Below, one piece after another: positions 7,842 through 16,035 of a DNA stretch of 38,200 nt (position 1 is its first letter; each line of letters starts with the position of its first letter). A program made the translations under genes and the position numbers. The stretch lies in the NCBI GenBank assembly GCA_017548445.1, contig JAFYZZ010000082.1:1-38200 (forward strand), written 5' to 3'. A model generated the notes under the pieces. It saw nothing but the letters and a program-made list of their open reading frames with translations, did no database searches and was not told the origin of the DNA. This DNA is from Bacteroidales bacterium (lineage in GTDB: Bacteria > Bacteroidota > Bacteroidia > Bacteroidales > UBA932).

Positions 7842-9854
7842 TTACCAGATATGGACGCGCTCGCTCTCCGGACGCCACATCGGGTCTCCCTCCTGGATGC
7901 CGAAGGCGTCGAAGAAGGTGCCGAAGTTGCGCAGGGTCACGTTCACGCGGTTGTCGCCGAGGGAGTGGACGTCGAGTTTGGTCAGGCGGGCCCGCTCCTC
8001 GTCGGTGATGTTCTGCGCCCACACGCGGGCATAGCCGAGGAAGAAGCGCTGGGCGGCGGTCAGACCGTCGATCGGCTCGGGCTCCACCCCGCCGAGGGCG
8101 TTGTGCAGGGCCGTCCAAGCCACGCTCACGCCGCCGTGGTCGGCGATGTTCTCACCGAGTGTCAGCTCTCCGTTGGCCTTCACGCCCGGCAGGACCTCCA
8201 CCTCGTTGAACTGGTCCACCAGCACGTGCGTCTTCTTCACGAAGGCGGCGCGGTCCGCGGCGGTCCACCAGTTGTTCATATTGCCGTCCTTGTCGAACAG
8301 GCTGCCCTGGTCGTCGAAGCCGTGGGTCATCTCGTGGCCGATCACCACGCCGATGGCGCCGTAGTTCACGGCATCGTCGGCCTCCGGGTTGAAGAACGGC
8401 GGCTGCAGGATGCCGGCCGGGAAGCAGATCTCGTTGGTCGTCGGGTTATAGTAGGCGTTCACCGTCTGCGGAGTCATTCCCCACTCGGTGGGATCCGTGG
8501 GCTTGCCGAGCTTGGACAGGTTGTCCTGCACGTACCAGGCGCTGGCGGCGCGCAGGTTCTCGTAGTAGCTCAGCTCCGGGTCCACGGTGAGGGTGCTGTA
8601 GTCCTTCCACTTGTCGGGATAGCCGATCTTCACGGTGAAGGCCTCCAGTTTCTCGCGGGCCTTGGCCTTGGTGGCGTCGGACATCCATTCCAGGGAGTCG
8701 ATGTGCTCTCCGAGGGAGACCTGCAGGTTCTTCACCAGGTCGAGCATCTTCTGCTTGGAGGTCTCGGGGAAGAACTTGGCCACATACATCTGGCCCACGG
8801 CCTCGCCGAGGATGCTGTTGGGCACGCTCATCGCGCGCTTCCAGCGCGGCTTCTGCTCGGTCACGCCGCTCATCTGGGTGCTGTAGAAGTCGAAGTTGGC
8901 GGCATAGAAGTCGTCGGACAGGCTGCTCGCGGCGCCATTGATCAGCTGGGCGGCCACGTAGTCCTTCAGGACGTCCAGCCTGCTGTCCTTGAAGAGCTTG
9001 CTGAAGCCCTGGAAGAAGGAAGGCTGCTCCACGATCACCTTGTCCATCTCCGGAAGACCCATCGCGGCGGCGAAGGCCTTGAAGTCGAAGCCCGGGTAGG
9101 CTTTGTAGATCTGGGCGGAGCTCATCGGGTTGTAAAGCTTCTCGACGTCGCGGTTCTGCACGCTGGTCCAGGAGAATTCGGCGAGTTTGTCCTCGATGCC
9201 GGCGGCGTTGGCGGCACGAAGTTCGGGGCTGTCCAGGCCGGCGAGGGTAAAGAACTTGGCGAGCATCGCCTCGTAGCCCTTGCGCAGCTCGGCGTTGGCC
9301 GGGTCCACGTAGTAGTCGCGGTCGCCCATACCGAGGCCGCCCTGGCCGAGGTAGAAGACCTGGGTCTTGCTGTCCATCAGGTCGGCGTCCACGCCGCCTC
9401 CGAAAAAGCCGCCTTCGCCCACGAGGTTCATCTTGCCCAGATGTGCGGCAAGCGCCTTCTTGTCAGGCAGGGCGTAGATCTCTTCGAGGTATTTTTTCAG
9501 CGGGGCCGCACCTTCCGCGTTCAGGCGGGTGGAGTCGAGGCCCAGCTTATAGAGGTCCACGATCTTCTGGTCGATGCTCCCGGGTTCCGGGTTCATTTCC
9601 GTCATCTCGGAGAACAGGGCGTTGAGGTCTTCCACGTTCTTCTCGCGCAGCACGTCGAAAGAACCGAAACGGGCGTACTCGGCCTTGAGGGGGTTCTCCT
9701 TCATCCAGCCACCGTTGGCGTACAGGTAGAAATTGTCACCGGGTTTGACGCTGAGGTCCATATCGGCCGGATCGAGGGCCGGGGTCTTCACTTCCTTGGT
9801 CTGGCAGGCCGCCAGCATCATCAGGGGAATCATAAATGCAAATAACTTTTTCAT
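7842..9854 (-). CDS. M13 family (neprilysin-like) zinc metallopeptidase, lipoprotein
   Basis: A 670-residue member of the neprilysin/PepO family, normal length. The zinc site is intact: HEMTH in VIGHEMTHGFDDQG with the third ligand in GENIADHGG. Other family hallmarks are NAYYNPTTNEICFPAGILQPPFF before the zinc motif, and a C-terminus ending in ERVHIW, similar to the CRVW end of neprilysin. The N-terminus MKKLFAFMIPLMMLAACQ is a lipoprotein signal with lipidated Cys17, so the enzyme is probably anchored in the periplasm or at the surface. The ATG at 9854 is chosen over an upstream in-frame start because it begins the signal peptide and lies 35 nt after a TATATTTG box. It cleaves oligopeptides; a LolC/E-like permease follows 4 bp on. 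Confidence 0.95.
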   Translation of the reverse strand: MKKLFAFMIPLMMLAACQTKEVKTPALDPADMDLSVKPGDNFYLYANGGWMKENPLKAEYARFGSFDVLREKNVEDLNALFSEMTEMNPEPGSIDQKIVDLYKLGLDSTRLNAEGAAPLKKYLEEIYALPDKKALAAHLGKMNLVGEGGFFGGGVDADLMDSKTQVFYLGQGGLGMGDRDYYVDPANAELRKGYEAMLAKFFTLAGLDSPELRAANAAGIEDKLAEFSWTSVQNRDVEKLYNPMSSAQIYKAYPGFDFKAFAAAMGLPEMDKVIVEQPSFFQGFSKLFKDSRLDVLKDYVAAQLINGAASSLSDDFYAANFDFYSTQMSGVTEQKPRWKRAMSVPNSILGEAVGQMYVAKFFPETSKQKMLDLVKNLQVSLGEHIDSLEWMSDATKAKAREKLEAFTVKIGYPDKWKDYSTLTVDPELSYYENLRAASAWYVQDNLSKLGKPTDPTEWGMTPQTVNAYYNPTTNEICFPAGILQPPFFNPEADDAVNYGAIGVVIGHEMTHGFDDQGSLFDKDGNMNNWWTAADRAAFVKKTHVLVDQFNEVEVLPGVKANGELTLGENIADHGGVSVAWTALHNALGGVEPEPIDGLTAAQRFFLGYARVWAQNITDEERARLTKLDVHSLGDNRVNVTLRNFGTFFDAFGIQEGDPMWRPESERVHIW

Positions 9855-9889
9855 CGTATGAATGTTTGTTATGTTTTCGAAACGAATCG

Positions 9890-9897
9890 CAAATATA
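9890..9897 (-). promoter_or_regulatory. Candidate -7 box (TATATTTG) for the M13 peptidase operon
   Basis: The minus-strand TATATTTG is an exact match to TAnnTTTG and lies 35 nt before the ATG at 9854. Confidence 0.55.
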
Positions 9898-9916
9898 CTG
9901 TTTTTTCCGGAAAGAG

Positions 9917-9937
9917 ATTCCGGGCCGGGGCCGGAAT
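9917..9937. repeat. Short GC-rich palindrome in the divergent intergenic region
   Basis: ATTCCGG (9917-9923) and CCGGAAT (9931-9937) are perfect inverted repeats around GCCGGGG. The wording (ATTCCGG...CCGGAATGAC) resembles small dispersed palindromic repeats common in many bacterial genomes. It lies between the divergent promoters of the M13 peptidase and DUF6198 genes. Only one copy is clear in the window, so its repeat nature is inferred. Confidence 0.4.
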
Positions 9938-9957
9938 GACAATTTCGTTTTTTTTCC

Positions 9958-9965
9958 GATATTTG
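9958..9965 (+). promoter_or_regulatory. Candidate -7 box (GATATTTG) for the DUF6198 gene
   Basis: GATATTTG differs from TAnnTTTG only in its first base and ends 8 nt before the ATG at 9974, so the transcript would have almost no leader. Confidence 0.45.
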
Positions 9966-9973
9966 TATTCGGT

Positions 9974-10690
9974 ATGAAAGCGAATACAAAGGAAATCCTC
10001 CGACGGTACGGCGTGGCGAGCGTGGGGCTGCTGTTCGTGGCGCTCGGCGTGGCGCTGTCCATCATCTCCAATCTCGGAACGGCGCCGCTGTCCTGCCCCG
10101 CCTATGTGCTGAACCTCCGTTTCCCGGCCCTGTCGGTCGGGACTTTCACCCTGCTCGTCAACACCTCGCTCATCCTTATCCAGCTTGCCCTGTGGCGAAA
10201 GAAGTTCCAGGCTCGCTACCTGATGCAGATCGTGGCGTCGGCCCTGTTCGGCTACCTGATCGACGGCTGCCTGTGGGCCCTCTCCTGGCTGCATCCGGAA
10301 GGTTTCCTGGTGCGCGTGGCCCTGACGCTGCTGGCTGCGCTGGTGACCGCCTTCGGCGTGAGCATCGAAGTGGCGGCGAACGCCTGGATGCTCTCCGCGG
10401 AGATGACGGTGCTGGCCTTCTCCCAGACGTTCAACTGGAAATTCCATACGGTGAAGGTGGTGATGGATTCGCTGATGGTGGTCATCGCCGCCCTGCTGTG
10501 TCTCTGGTTTTTCGGCGACCTGTTCGGTGCCGGGAAGTTCACCGGCTGGGCGGACTTGCTGCTGGCCCGCACCGAGGATGTCGTAATCGGTCTGGGCACG
10601 CTGCTGCTGGCGGTCCTGCCCGGCTGGCTGATGCGCCTGACGGACCCGCAGGTCGCGCGCATCCCCCGGGGGGCCAAACCTAAGGCGTAA
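9974..10690 (+). CDS. DUF6198-type (YczE/YyaS/YitT-like) integral membrane protein
   Basis: The 238-residue protein has about five or six membrane helices and the family opening: RYGVASVGLLFVALGVALSI then SNLGTAPLSCPAYVLNL, with the conserved GTAPLS loop. A second conserved stretch, AFGVSIEVAANAWMLSAEMT, lies near residues 129-148. Members are found in many Bacteroidetes and Firmicutes; no transport substrate is established. The ATG at 9974 is preferred to an earlier frame opening at 9836 because the promoter box lies just upstream and the extra 46 residues run through a palindrome. Its 3' end overlaps the MltF-like gene tail-to-tail by 11 bp (10680-10690). Confidence 0.82.
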   Translation: MKANTKEILRRYGVASVGLLFVALGVALSIISNLGTAPLSCPAYVLNLRFPALSVGTFTLLVNTSLILIQLALWRKKFQARYLMQIVASALFGYLIDGCLWALSWLHPEGFLVRVALTLLAALVTAFGVSIEVAANAWMLSAEMTVLAFSQTFNWKFHTVKVVMDSLMVVIAALLCLWFFGDLFGAGKFTGWADLLLARTEDVVIGLGTLLLAVLPGWLMRLTDPQVARIPRGAKPKA

Positions 10691-11729
10691 TCTTGCAGAA
10701 GCGGTTGTACACCGCAATCGTATTGTCCACGTAGAAAGTGGTCTCGGCGCCCTTGAAGGGGCCGAGCCGGACGACGCCCGTCTGGGCGACGTCCTCCTGC
10801 GCCATCACGGGCAGGACGCGGTTCACTATGTTGATCCAATAGCCGGTGTCCACGCCCAGGTGGCGCGCCATCGCAAGGCAGTCGTCGATGCGTCCGACCC
10901 CCGCGTTGTAGGCGGCCAGAGCGTATTTGTAGCGTTCCGTCATATTGTCTCCCACCGGGTAGTAGCGCTTGATGAGGTTGCCGAGCAGCTGCGCCCCGGC
11001 GGCGACGTTCATCTCAGGATCCAGCGGGTCCGTAACCCCGTAATTGGCGGCCGTGCGCGGCATCATCTGCATCAGCCCCGCGGCTCCGCGCGGCGAGACC
11101 GCCTCGATATGGAAACGCGACTCCTGGTAGATGACGGCGGCCAGCAGGTGCCAGTCCCAGCCCAGCGAGTCGGCGTGAGCGCGGATGAGGCTGTCGTAAG
11201 GGGAGATCTGAGGGCGGGGGCCGCTTTTGAAGGCGCTGAAGCGGTCCAGGAAAGCGCTCCGGACGGCGGGGTAATCGGGCGAGGCGTGCCAGGCGGCGAT
11301 CCAGCCGTTCAGTTCGCGCAAGGCATCGTGCTCGTCGTGGCGCATCAGCCACAGGCTGAGGCTGTCCACCGGGGCCGACACCAGCACGCTGTCCACCGCG
11401 AGGCTGTCTTCGAAAGGGACGACAACGATGTCCACTACCCCGGCGCGCAGCGAGTCCAGGAAAGAGCGGTCCCGGCCCGTGAGCCGGATTTCGGCGGTCT
11501 GTCCGTTCGAGGCGGCATAGCGCTTGAGCAGTTCGTAGTTGTAGCCGACGACGAGGGCCTTGGAGGTGTCCGCGAGGGGGGCGAGTTCCAGCACGGCGCG
11601 GATGCGCTCGGGTTTCGGGGCCGGAGGCGGTGCTTCCGGGCGGGCGAAGCGGGTGGCGATGCCGGTGCCGAGGATCAGGAGGATGGCGGAAAGGGCGACC
11701 GCGAGGGCCGTTTTGTCGCTGCGGCGCAT
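10680..11729 (-). CDS. MltF-like membrane-bound lytic murein transglycosylase
   Basis: Cleaves peptidoglycan glycan strands to 1,6-anhydro products in the periplasm. The 349-residue protein has an N-terminal membrane anchor (about residues 8-26), a solute-binding-like domain of reduced size (about 42-170; IRAVLELAPLADTSKALVVGYNYELL is the usual entry), and a C-terminal SLT domain (about 178-330). SLT motifs are intact: catalytic Glu203 in IYQESRF, GAAGLMQMMPRTA and ALAAYNAGVGRIDD. The order SBP-SLT is that of MltF. It begins 4 bp after the porin stop and is therefore in that operon; the stop overlaps the DUF6198 gene. Confidence 0.92.
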   Translation of the reverse strand: MRRSDKTALAVALSAILLILGTGIATRFARPEAPPPAPKPERIRAVLELAPLADTSKALVVGYNYELLKRYAASNGQTAEIRLTGRDRSFLDSLRAGVVDIVVVPFEDSLAVDSVLVSAPVDSLSLWLMRHDEHDALRELNGWIAAWHASPDYPAVRSAFLDRFSAFKSGPRPQISPYDSLIRAHADSLGWDWHLLAAVIYQESRFHIEAVSPRGAAGLMQMMPRTAANYGVTDPLDPEMNVAAGAQLLGNLIKRYYPVGDNMTERYKYALAAYNAGVGRIDDCLAMARHLGVDTGYWINIVNRVLPVMAQEDVAQTGVVRLGPFKGAETTFYVDNTIAVYNRFCKITP

Positions 11730-11733
11730 AGGG

Positions 11734-14235
11734 CTAACGCTGCTGCGGTCGGCGGTCCGCCGGTTGGATGTAGAAAGGCCAGTACACGCCGATCTTCAGG
11801 CCTTCCGTGCCGCTCTTGGTCACGATATAGCGGTCGGCGCTGAAGTAGTCGGGGTGCAGCAGGGGCCAGCCGCCGCCGGCGTTCTGGTATTTAATGAACA
11901 CGCAGGCGCGTTTCCACTGGACGTTCACGAAGAGGTCGAACCAGGGGCCGTTGGTGTACTGCCGTTCGGTCTGGTTGTAGAAGACGCCGAAGTCGGGATT
12001 CCACGCCGGAGCGTACCAGGGGGTGTTGGCATAGGCGTCCGCGCCGATCTGCATCACCATCACGTTACGCCGCAGCTCGTCGCGCTGGATGACGAACTGG
12101 AAGAAGTAACGGAGGTTGAGGGCCACGGACGGGAGGGGGACGACTTCCGGCTCGGAAGAAACCTGCAGGAGCGCGCGGTTGTCCAGATGCAGCGGCCCCA
12201 GGACGAACTCCTTGCGCAGCGAGGCGGACAGCACGCTCATCGCGGGGCCGTGCTGCCGGATGATGCCCTGCGTGTCGTAATAGAGGGTGTTGCCCAGCAG
12301 GGCGTATCCCACTTCGGCGGACATCTTCCAGTACGGGATGTCCAGCCTGCCCTGGATGCGCGTGGTGGAAACCTTTCCGAAATCGTTGTCCCAGCTGTAG
12401 TGGTTCAGGTTGAGGTGTTTCTGGTACCAGCCGGGTTCCAGCAGCGTTGTCTCGAAGTGTGCCGACAGGCTCACCGGGCTCTTGCGGGCGCGCCGGAACG
12501 GATAGAAGCTGAATGCCGCGTTCGCCTCGACGCCCAGGTCGCCGAAATCGGCTCCCAGGATGACGTAGCGGGCCTTGGCGTCCCAGAAGGCATTGTTCCG
12601 GAACTGCCCTTCGGCCCCGGCGTACAGGTAGACGGAATTCTCGGCGTGCCGCGTGGGCCGGACGGTGGTGCTGTCGAAATAGTGTTCCAGGTAGTCGCCT
12701 ATGCCCACGTCCAGCTTGGAAATGAATCCTTCGCTGGACCAGGGCTGCAGCCGCAGGTAGACCTTGTTGTCCAGGCGCATCACACGAAGGGAATCGGAAC
12801 TGGCCTGGCCGTAGCGGAAGACGTCGTTGTAGAAGGCGGAACCGGTGATGTCGCTGATGTTGTCGGTGTATTTGCGCGTCCAGGTGGACCACTCGGTGCT
12901 GTGCCCGATGAAGGCGGTGGTGATGTCGCGGTCCAGGCTGTCGGCGTTGAAGCTATAGGTGCTGTCGCGCCGCGCGCGCATCTTGTTGATGAAGGTGAAG
13001 GGGATGCGGAGCTGCTGGTCCAGGAAGACGGTCTTCTTCTTGAGCTTGGACTTGGCGCCGGACAGGACCACCTGGATGTCGCGGCCGTCCACCGTGGTGT
13101 CCCGGATCCAGCTCACGTCGGCAATGCCGCCGTTCTCCGTGCGCGAAACCATATTGTAGATGTAGCCCGCGTGCATCGTGTAGCGCTTGCCCAGGTAGTT
13201 CACCTGCGCCACGGCGGTCTTGTTGGTCGTCTCCTCGCTTTCCAGGATGCCCTTCCCGCCGAAGCGGTCGTACAGCAGGCTGAAGTTCAGCGCGGGGGTG
13301 ATGTTCTGGGTGGTGAAGAGGTGGAGGTTGTCGGACTCCTTCTCATCGCCGGCGAACAGGGTGCCGAAATAGGCGAGCTCGGTATAGGGCGTCTTGGTGT
13401 TGAAATGGGGGAGCGTGCGGTGCGAATAGCTCCAGGGCGCATAGGCGTCGTAGAAGTCCACGCCTTCGTCGTTGCGGCGCAGGAACCAGTTGTAGTACTG
13501 CACCGGCGAGCCGGCCACGCCCAGCCAGCTGGCGTTCACGTCCTTGCGCTGGAAGGGATAGTCGTGGAAACGGTAGTTGAAGGTGGTGTCGTAGGCGAAC
13601 GGGGTAACCTTCCCGAAATCGGTGTCGAGCGTCCAGGTCACGAGGCGCTTGTAATGGAGCGAATCCGGCAGGGCATAGGTTCCCAGGATGCGCGGAGTGG
13701 TCTCGGCGATGCTGTCGCGGACGTTCTGCCGCTCTTCGTGGACCTTCCGCATCGAGTCGGCCTGCGCCATTTTCAATTTGGTCTTCTGTTCTGCATCGTA
13801 TTTCCTGCGTTCCTTCGGGGAAAGCCCGGCGTACCACGCCTCGAACGCCGCCTTGGCCCGGGCAGTGGAGTCGACCAGCCAGAGGGAATCGAGCTTGTCC
13901 CACAGGGAGGTGTCCAGCTGGGCCTTGAACGAGTCGCGCGGGCTGATGCGCACCACGGTGTCCACGGCCACCGCCATCGTATCGGCGGGCTCTTCCCCGC
14001 CAGAGGTGGTGTCGCGCACGACAATCTCATCCAGCGAAAGGGTGCGGCGCAGCTTGTATCCTGCCACGGGGTAGACAACGGTATCCTGCACGGGGCCCTC
14101 ATCCCAGACCTGATCCGGGATCTCCGCCGCCGCCCAGGTATCCTTCAGGAACGGCGCACGACCGAAATCCAGCGCCCCCGCGGCGGCTAGAGCCGTCACG
14201 GCAACGGGAAAGGCTATGCGCGACAGAAGATTCAC
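11734..14235 (-). CDS. Bacteroidetes putative porin (outer-membrane beta-barrel)
   Basis: The 833-residue protein matches the large Bacteroidetes 'putative porin' family: a hydrophobic N-terminus (about residues 5-22), a Lys/Arg-rich helical insert (KAAFEAWYAGLSPKERRKYD, about 125-145), LPDSLHYKRLVTWTLDTDFGKVTPFAYDTTFNYRFHDYPF, then alternating aromatic strands and a C-terminal PWYAPAWNPDFGVFYNQTERQYTNGPWFDLFVNVQWKRA region. It ends in a strand typical of outer-membrane barrels. The start is GTG at 14235: no ATG exists in frame before residue 250 or so, and a TACCTTTG box ends 6 nt upstream. Residues 39-47 (IPDQVWDEG) come from a small palindrome (14101-14121). It is cotranscribed with the MltF-like gene. 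Transported substrate unknown. Confidence 0.85.
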   Translation of the reverse strand: MNLLSRIAFPVAVTALAAAGALDFGRAPFLKDTWAAAEIPDQVWDEGPVQDTVVYPVAGYKLRRTLSLDEIVVRDTTSGGEEPADTMAVAVDTVVRISPRDSFKAQLDTSLWDKLDSLWLVDSTARAKAAFEAWYAGLSPKERRKYDAEQKTKLKMAQADSMRKVHEERQNVRDSIAETTPRILGTYALPDSLHYKRLVTWTLDTDFGKVTPFAYDTTFNYRFHDYPFQRKDVNASWLGVAGSPVQYYNWFLRRNDEGVDFYDAYAPWSYSHRTLPHFNTKTPYTELAYFGTLFAGDEKESDNLHLFTTQNITPALNFSLLYDRFGGKGILESEETTNKTAVAQVNYLGKRYTMHAGYIYNMVSRTENGGIADVSWIRDTTVDGRDIQVVLSGAKSKLKKKTVFLDQQLRIPFTFINKMRARRDSTYSFNADSLDRDITTAFIGHSTEWSTWTRKYTDNISDITGSAFYNDVFRYGQASSDSLRVMRLDNKVYLRLQPWSSEGFISKLDVGIGDYLEHYFDSTTVRPTRHAENSVYLYAGAEGQFRNNAFWDAKARYVILGADFGDLGVEANAAFSFYPFRRARKSPVSLSAHFETTLLEPGWYQKHLNLNHYSWDNDFGKVSTTRIQGRLDIPYWKMSAEVGYALLGNTLYYDTQGIIRQHGPAMSVLSASLRKEFVLGPLHLDNRALLQVSSEPEVVPLPSVALNLRYFFQFVIQRDELRRNVMVMQIGADAYANTPWYAPAWNPDFGVFYNQTERQYTNGPWFDLFVNVQWKRACVFIKYQNAGGGWPLLHPDYFSADRYIVTKSGTEGLKIGVYWPFYIQPADRRPQQR

Positions 14236-14241
14236 AATCTA

Positions 14242-14249
14242 CAAAGGTA
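14242..14249 (-). promoter_or_regulatory. Candidate -7 box (TACCTTTG) for the porin operon
   Basis: An exact TAnnTTTG match on the minus strand ends 6 nt before the GTG start of the porin gene; this fixes the GTG as the likely start and predicts a leaderless or near-leaderless transcript. Confidence 0.5.
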
Positions 14250-14267
14250 AAGACTTTTGTCAGAATC

Positions 14268-15002
14268 TCAAAAAGCCCCTTCCCGGGCGGCCAGGTCGGC
14301 CTCGGCGAGTTTCTCCGGGCTGCCGATGTCGATCAGGTGCAGGTCCCGGGCCACCACGCCCCGGATGGTGCCGGCGGCGCATTCCTGCAGATAAAAATCG
14401 ATGATGGAGAACCGGTCCGGCCAGGCGGCCATCTTCCCGAAGACGGCGTCGGAAACGATATGGATGCCGCAGAAGGAGTAGCGGCGGAAGCCGGCGGGGT
14501 CGAAGTGCGGAAGGTAGGGGCTCTTGACCTCGCCCGTGCGCACGTTCGTCCAGCCCACAAGACGCATTTCATCGTCGAAGAGCAGGTAGCGGTCGGCCGG
14601 GGCGTCGATCAGCAGCAGCGTCGCGAGGTTCTCCGGAGAGTCCTGCTCCAGGAACCAGCGGACGTCCAGGTCGCTGAGGATGTCCACGTTATGCACGAGG
14701 AAGCGCTCCGGGCCCAGCAGGGTTGCCGCCCGCTTGATGCCGCCACCCGTCTCCAGGGGCCCGTCCGGCTCGCGCGAGACGGCCACCGGCACGCCGAAGT
14801 CGTTGTCGGCCAGGTACTGCTCGATCTGCCCGGCGAAATGATGGACGTTCACCACGAAAGAACCGATGCCCGCATCGCGCAACTTGCACAGGACGCGTCC
14901 GAGCATCGGAACGCCCGCCACGGGCACCAGCGCCTTGGGCATCGTATCCGTCAGCGGACGGAGCCGGGTACCGAGCCCGGCGGCGAAGACCAGCGCTTTC
15001 AT
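14268..15002 (-). CDS. Sugar-1-phosphate nucleotidyltransferase, MurU-like
   Basis: The 244-residue protein has the NTP-transferase signature at its start, LVFAAGLGTRLRPLTDTMPKA, with the nucleotide-binding GxGTRxxPxT and catalytic Lys, then VPVAGVPMLGRVL and a metal-binding HNVDILSDLDVRW. MurU transfers UMP to N-acetylmuramic acid 1-phosphate during cell-wall recycling; the closest fit by length, motifs and partner gene is MurU, though other hexose-1-phosphate uridylyl- or thymidylyltransferases remain possible. The ATG at 15002 overlaps the stop of the kinase gene (ATGA, 14999-15002), so the pair is translationally coupled. The upstream extension of the same frame is a shadow of the kinase. 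Confidence 0.85.
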   Translation of the reverse strand: MKALVFAAGLGTRLRPLTDTMPKALVPVAGVPMLGRVLCKLRDAGIGSFVVNVHHFAGQIEQYLADNDFGVPVAVSREPDGPLETGGGIKRAATLLGPERFLVHNVDILSDLDVRWFLEQDSPENLATLLLIDAPADRYLLFDDEMRLVGWTNVRTGEVKSPYLPHFDPAGFRRYSFCGIHIVSDAVFGKMAAWPDRFSIIDFYLQECAAGTIRGVVARDLHLIDIGSPEKLAEADLAAREGAF

Positions 15003-16027
15003 AGGGCCACCTCCATTCCGGGAATGATGGTGCGGCCGTCCCAGTCCGAGGCGAGACGCTGCAGCGTCTCCGTCAGGTAGGGATAGCGGGCAAAAGGCTC
15101 TGCGGTCAGTTCGCGGAAGCACCCCAGCACCGTGGGAATGCAGTCGAGGAAGAGCTGCTTGCGCTCCACCAGGCCGCGGAAGCCGTAGGCGCCCGTTTCC
15201 TGGAGCAGGCGCACCAGGGTGATCAGGCGGTAGCGGCGGTAGAACGCCTTCTCGTCCACCGGGCGGAAGGCGTCCAGGGCGCGCAGGTAGGCCGTTTCCA
15301 ACTCGCGGCGCAGCGGGGCGCTGAAATGCGTCCCGGCGTTCCAGAGGAAGGATGCCAGGTCGTATTCCACGGGCCCGCGGCGGCCGCCCTGGAAGTCGAT
15401 GAAGCAGGGCTCTCCGTCCTTGATCATAACGTTGCGTGCCTGGAAGTCGCGGTACATAAAGGTGTCTCCTTCGAAGTCGAGTGCGTCCGCGCGCAGGCGG
15501 TCGAAGTCGTCCTGCAGGCGGATCTCGTTGAATTCCAGGCCTGTGAGCTTGAGGAAGTCGTATTTGAAATAATTGAGGTCGAAGTCCACCATCCGGGCGT
15601 TGAACGCCCGGTCGGGGAAGCAGACGCTCCAGTCGAATCCCGCGCCCACCTTGAACTGTACGGCCGGAAGCAGGCTCACCGTGTCGTGCAGCCAGTCCAG
15701 CTGTTCGCGGGTGAAGTTGCCGTCGGGAAGGGCCGGCTTCAGCAGTTCGAAGAGCTGCCCGCCGCCCAGGTCCTCCTGGATGTAGGCCATTCCGTCGGAC
15801 GATACGCCGTACACCGCCGGGGCGTGCAGGCCGTTGGCGCAGAACTGCGCGTCCAGGGCCAGGAAAGCCTTGTTTTCGGCCGGGTTGGTGCCGATGCAGC
15901 CGATGACGGTGCCGCTGCCTCCGGACAGGCGGTAATACTTCCGGGCGCTGCCGGAAAGGGGCAGCAGGTCGCAGCGGTCCGGCGTTTCGCCGGACCATTC
16001 GCGATAAAGGGTGGTGAGTCTTTGCAT
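14999..16027 (-). CDS. APH-family sugar kinase, AmgK-like
   Basis: The 342-residue protein has the aminoglycoside phosphotransferase fold: N-lobe with LPLSGSARKYYRLSGGSGTVIG (glycine-rich region), catalytic loop MYRDFQARNVMI and the metal-binding segment FIDFQGGRRGPVEYDLASFL. The catalytic Asp and Asn are present, with Tyr in place of the usual His before the RD. AmgK phosphorylates N-acetylmuramic acid or N-acetylglucosamine at C1, feeding MurU; the overlap with a MurU-like gene supports this, and the pathway is established in Pseudomonas putida. The gene starts only 8 nt after the stop of the D12 methyltransferase and has no recognisable promoter box directly upstream. The substrate is inferred from context. 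Confidence 0.8.
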   Translation of the reverse strand: MQRLTTLYREWSGETPDRCDLLPLSGSARKYYRLSGGSGTVIGCIGTNPAENKAFLALDAQFCANGLHAPAVYGVSSDGMAYIQEDLGGGQLFELLKPALPDGNFTREQLDWLHDTVSLLPAVQFKVGAGFDWSVCFPDRAFNARMVDFDLNYFKYDFLKLTGLEFNEIRLQDDFDRLRADALDFEGDTFMYRDFQARNVMIKDGEPCFIDFQGGRRGPVEYDLASFLWNAGTHFSAPLRRELETAYLRALDAFRPVDEKAFYRRYRLITLVRLLQETGAYGFRGLVERKQLFLDCIPTVLGCFRELTAEPFARYPYLTETLQRLASDWDGRTIIPGMEVAL

Positions 16028-16035
16028 AATAAATG

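Noticed and set aside
11560..14190. 876-residue plus-strand open frame opposite the porin
   Set aside because: Antisense shadow typical of GC-rich genes; no start signal or promoter, Val/Gly/His-rich composition, while the minus-strand porin is convincing.
15008..15027. CATTCC-G-GGAATG palindrome at the end of the kinase gene
   Set aside because: Only 13 bp, fits the coding frame of conserved residues (IIPGMEV), and has no core or arms like the repeat family; probably chance.
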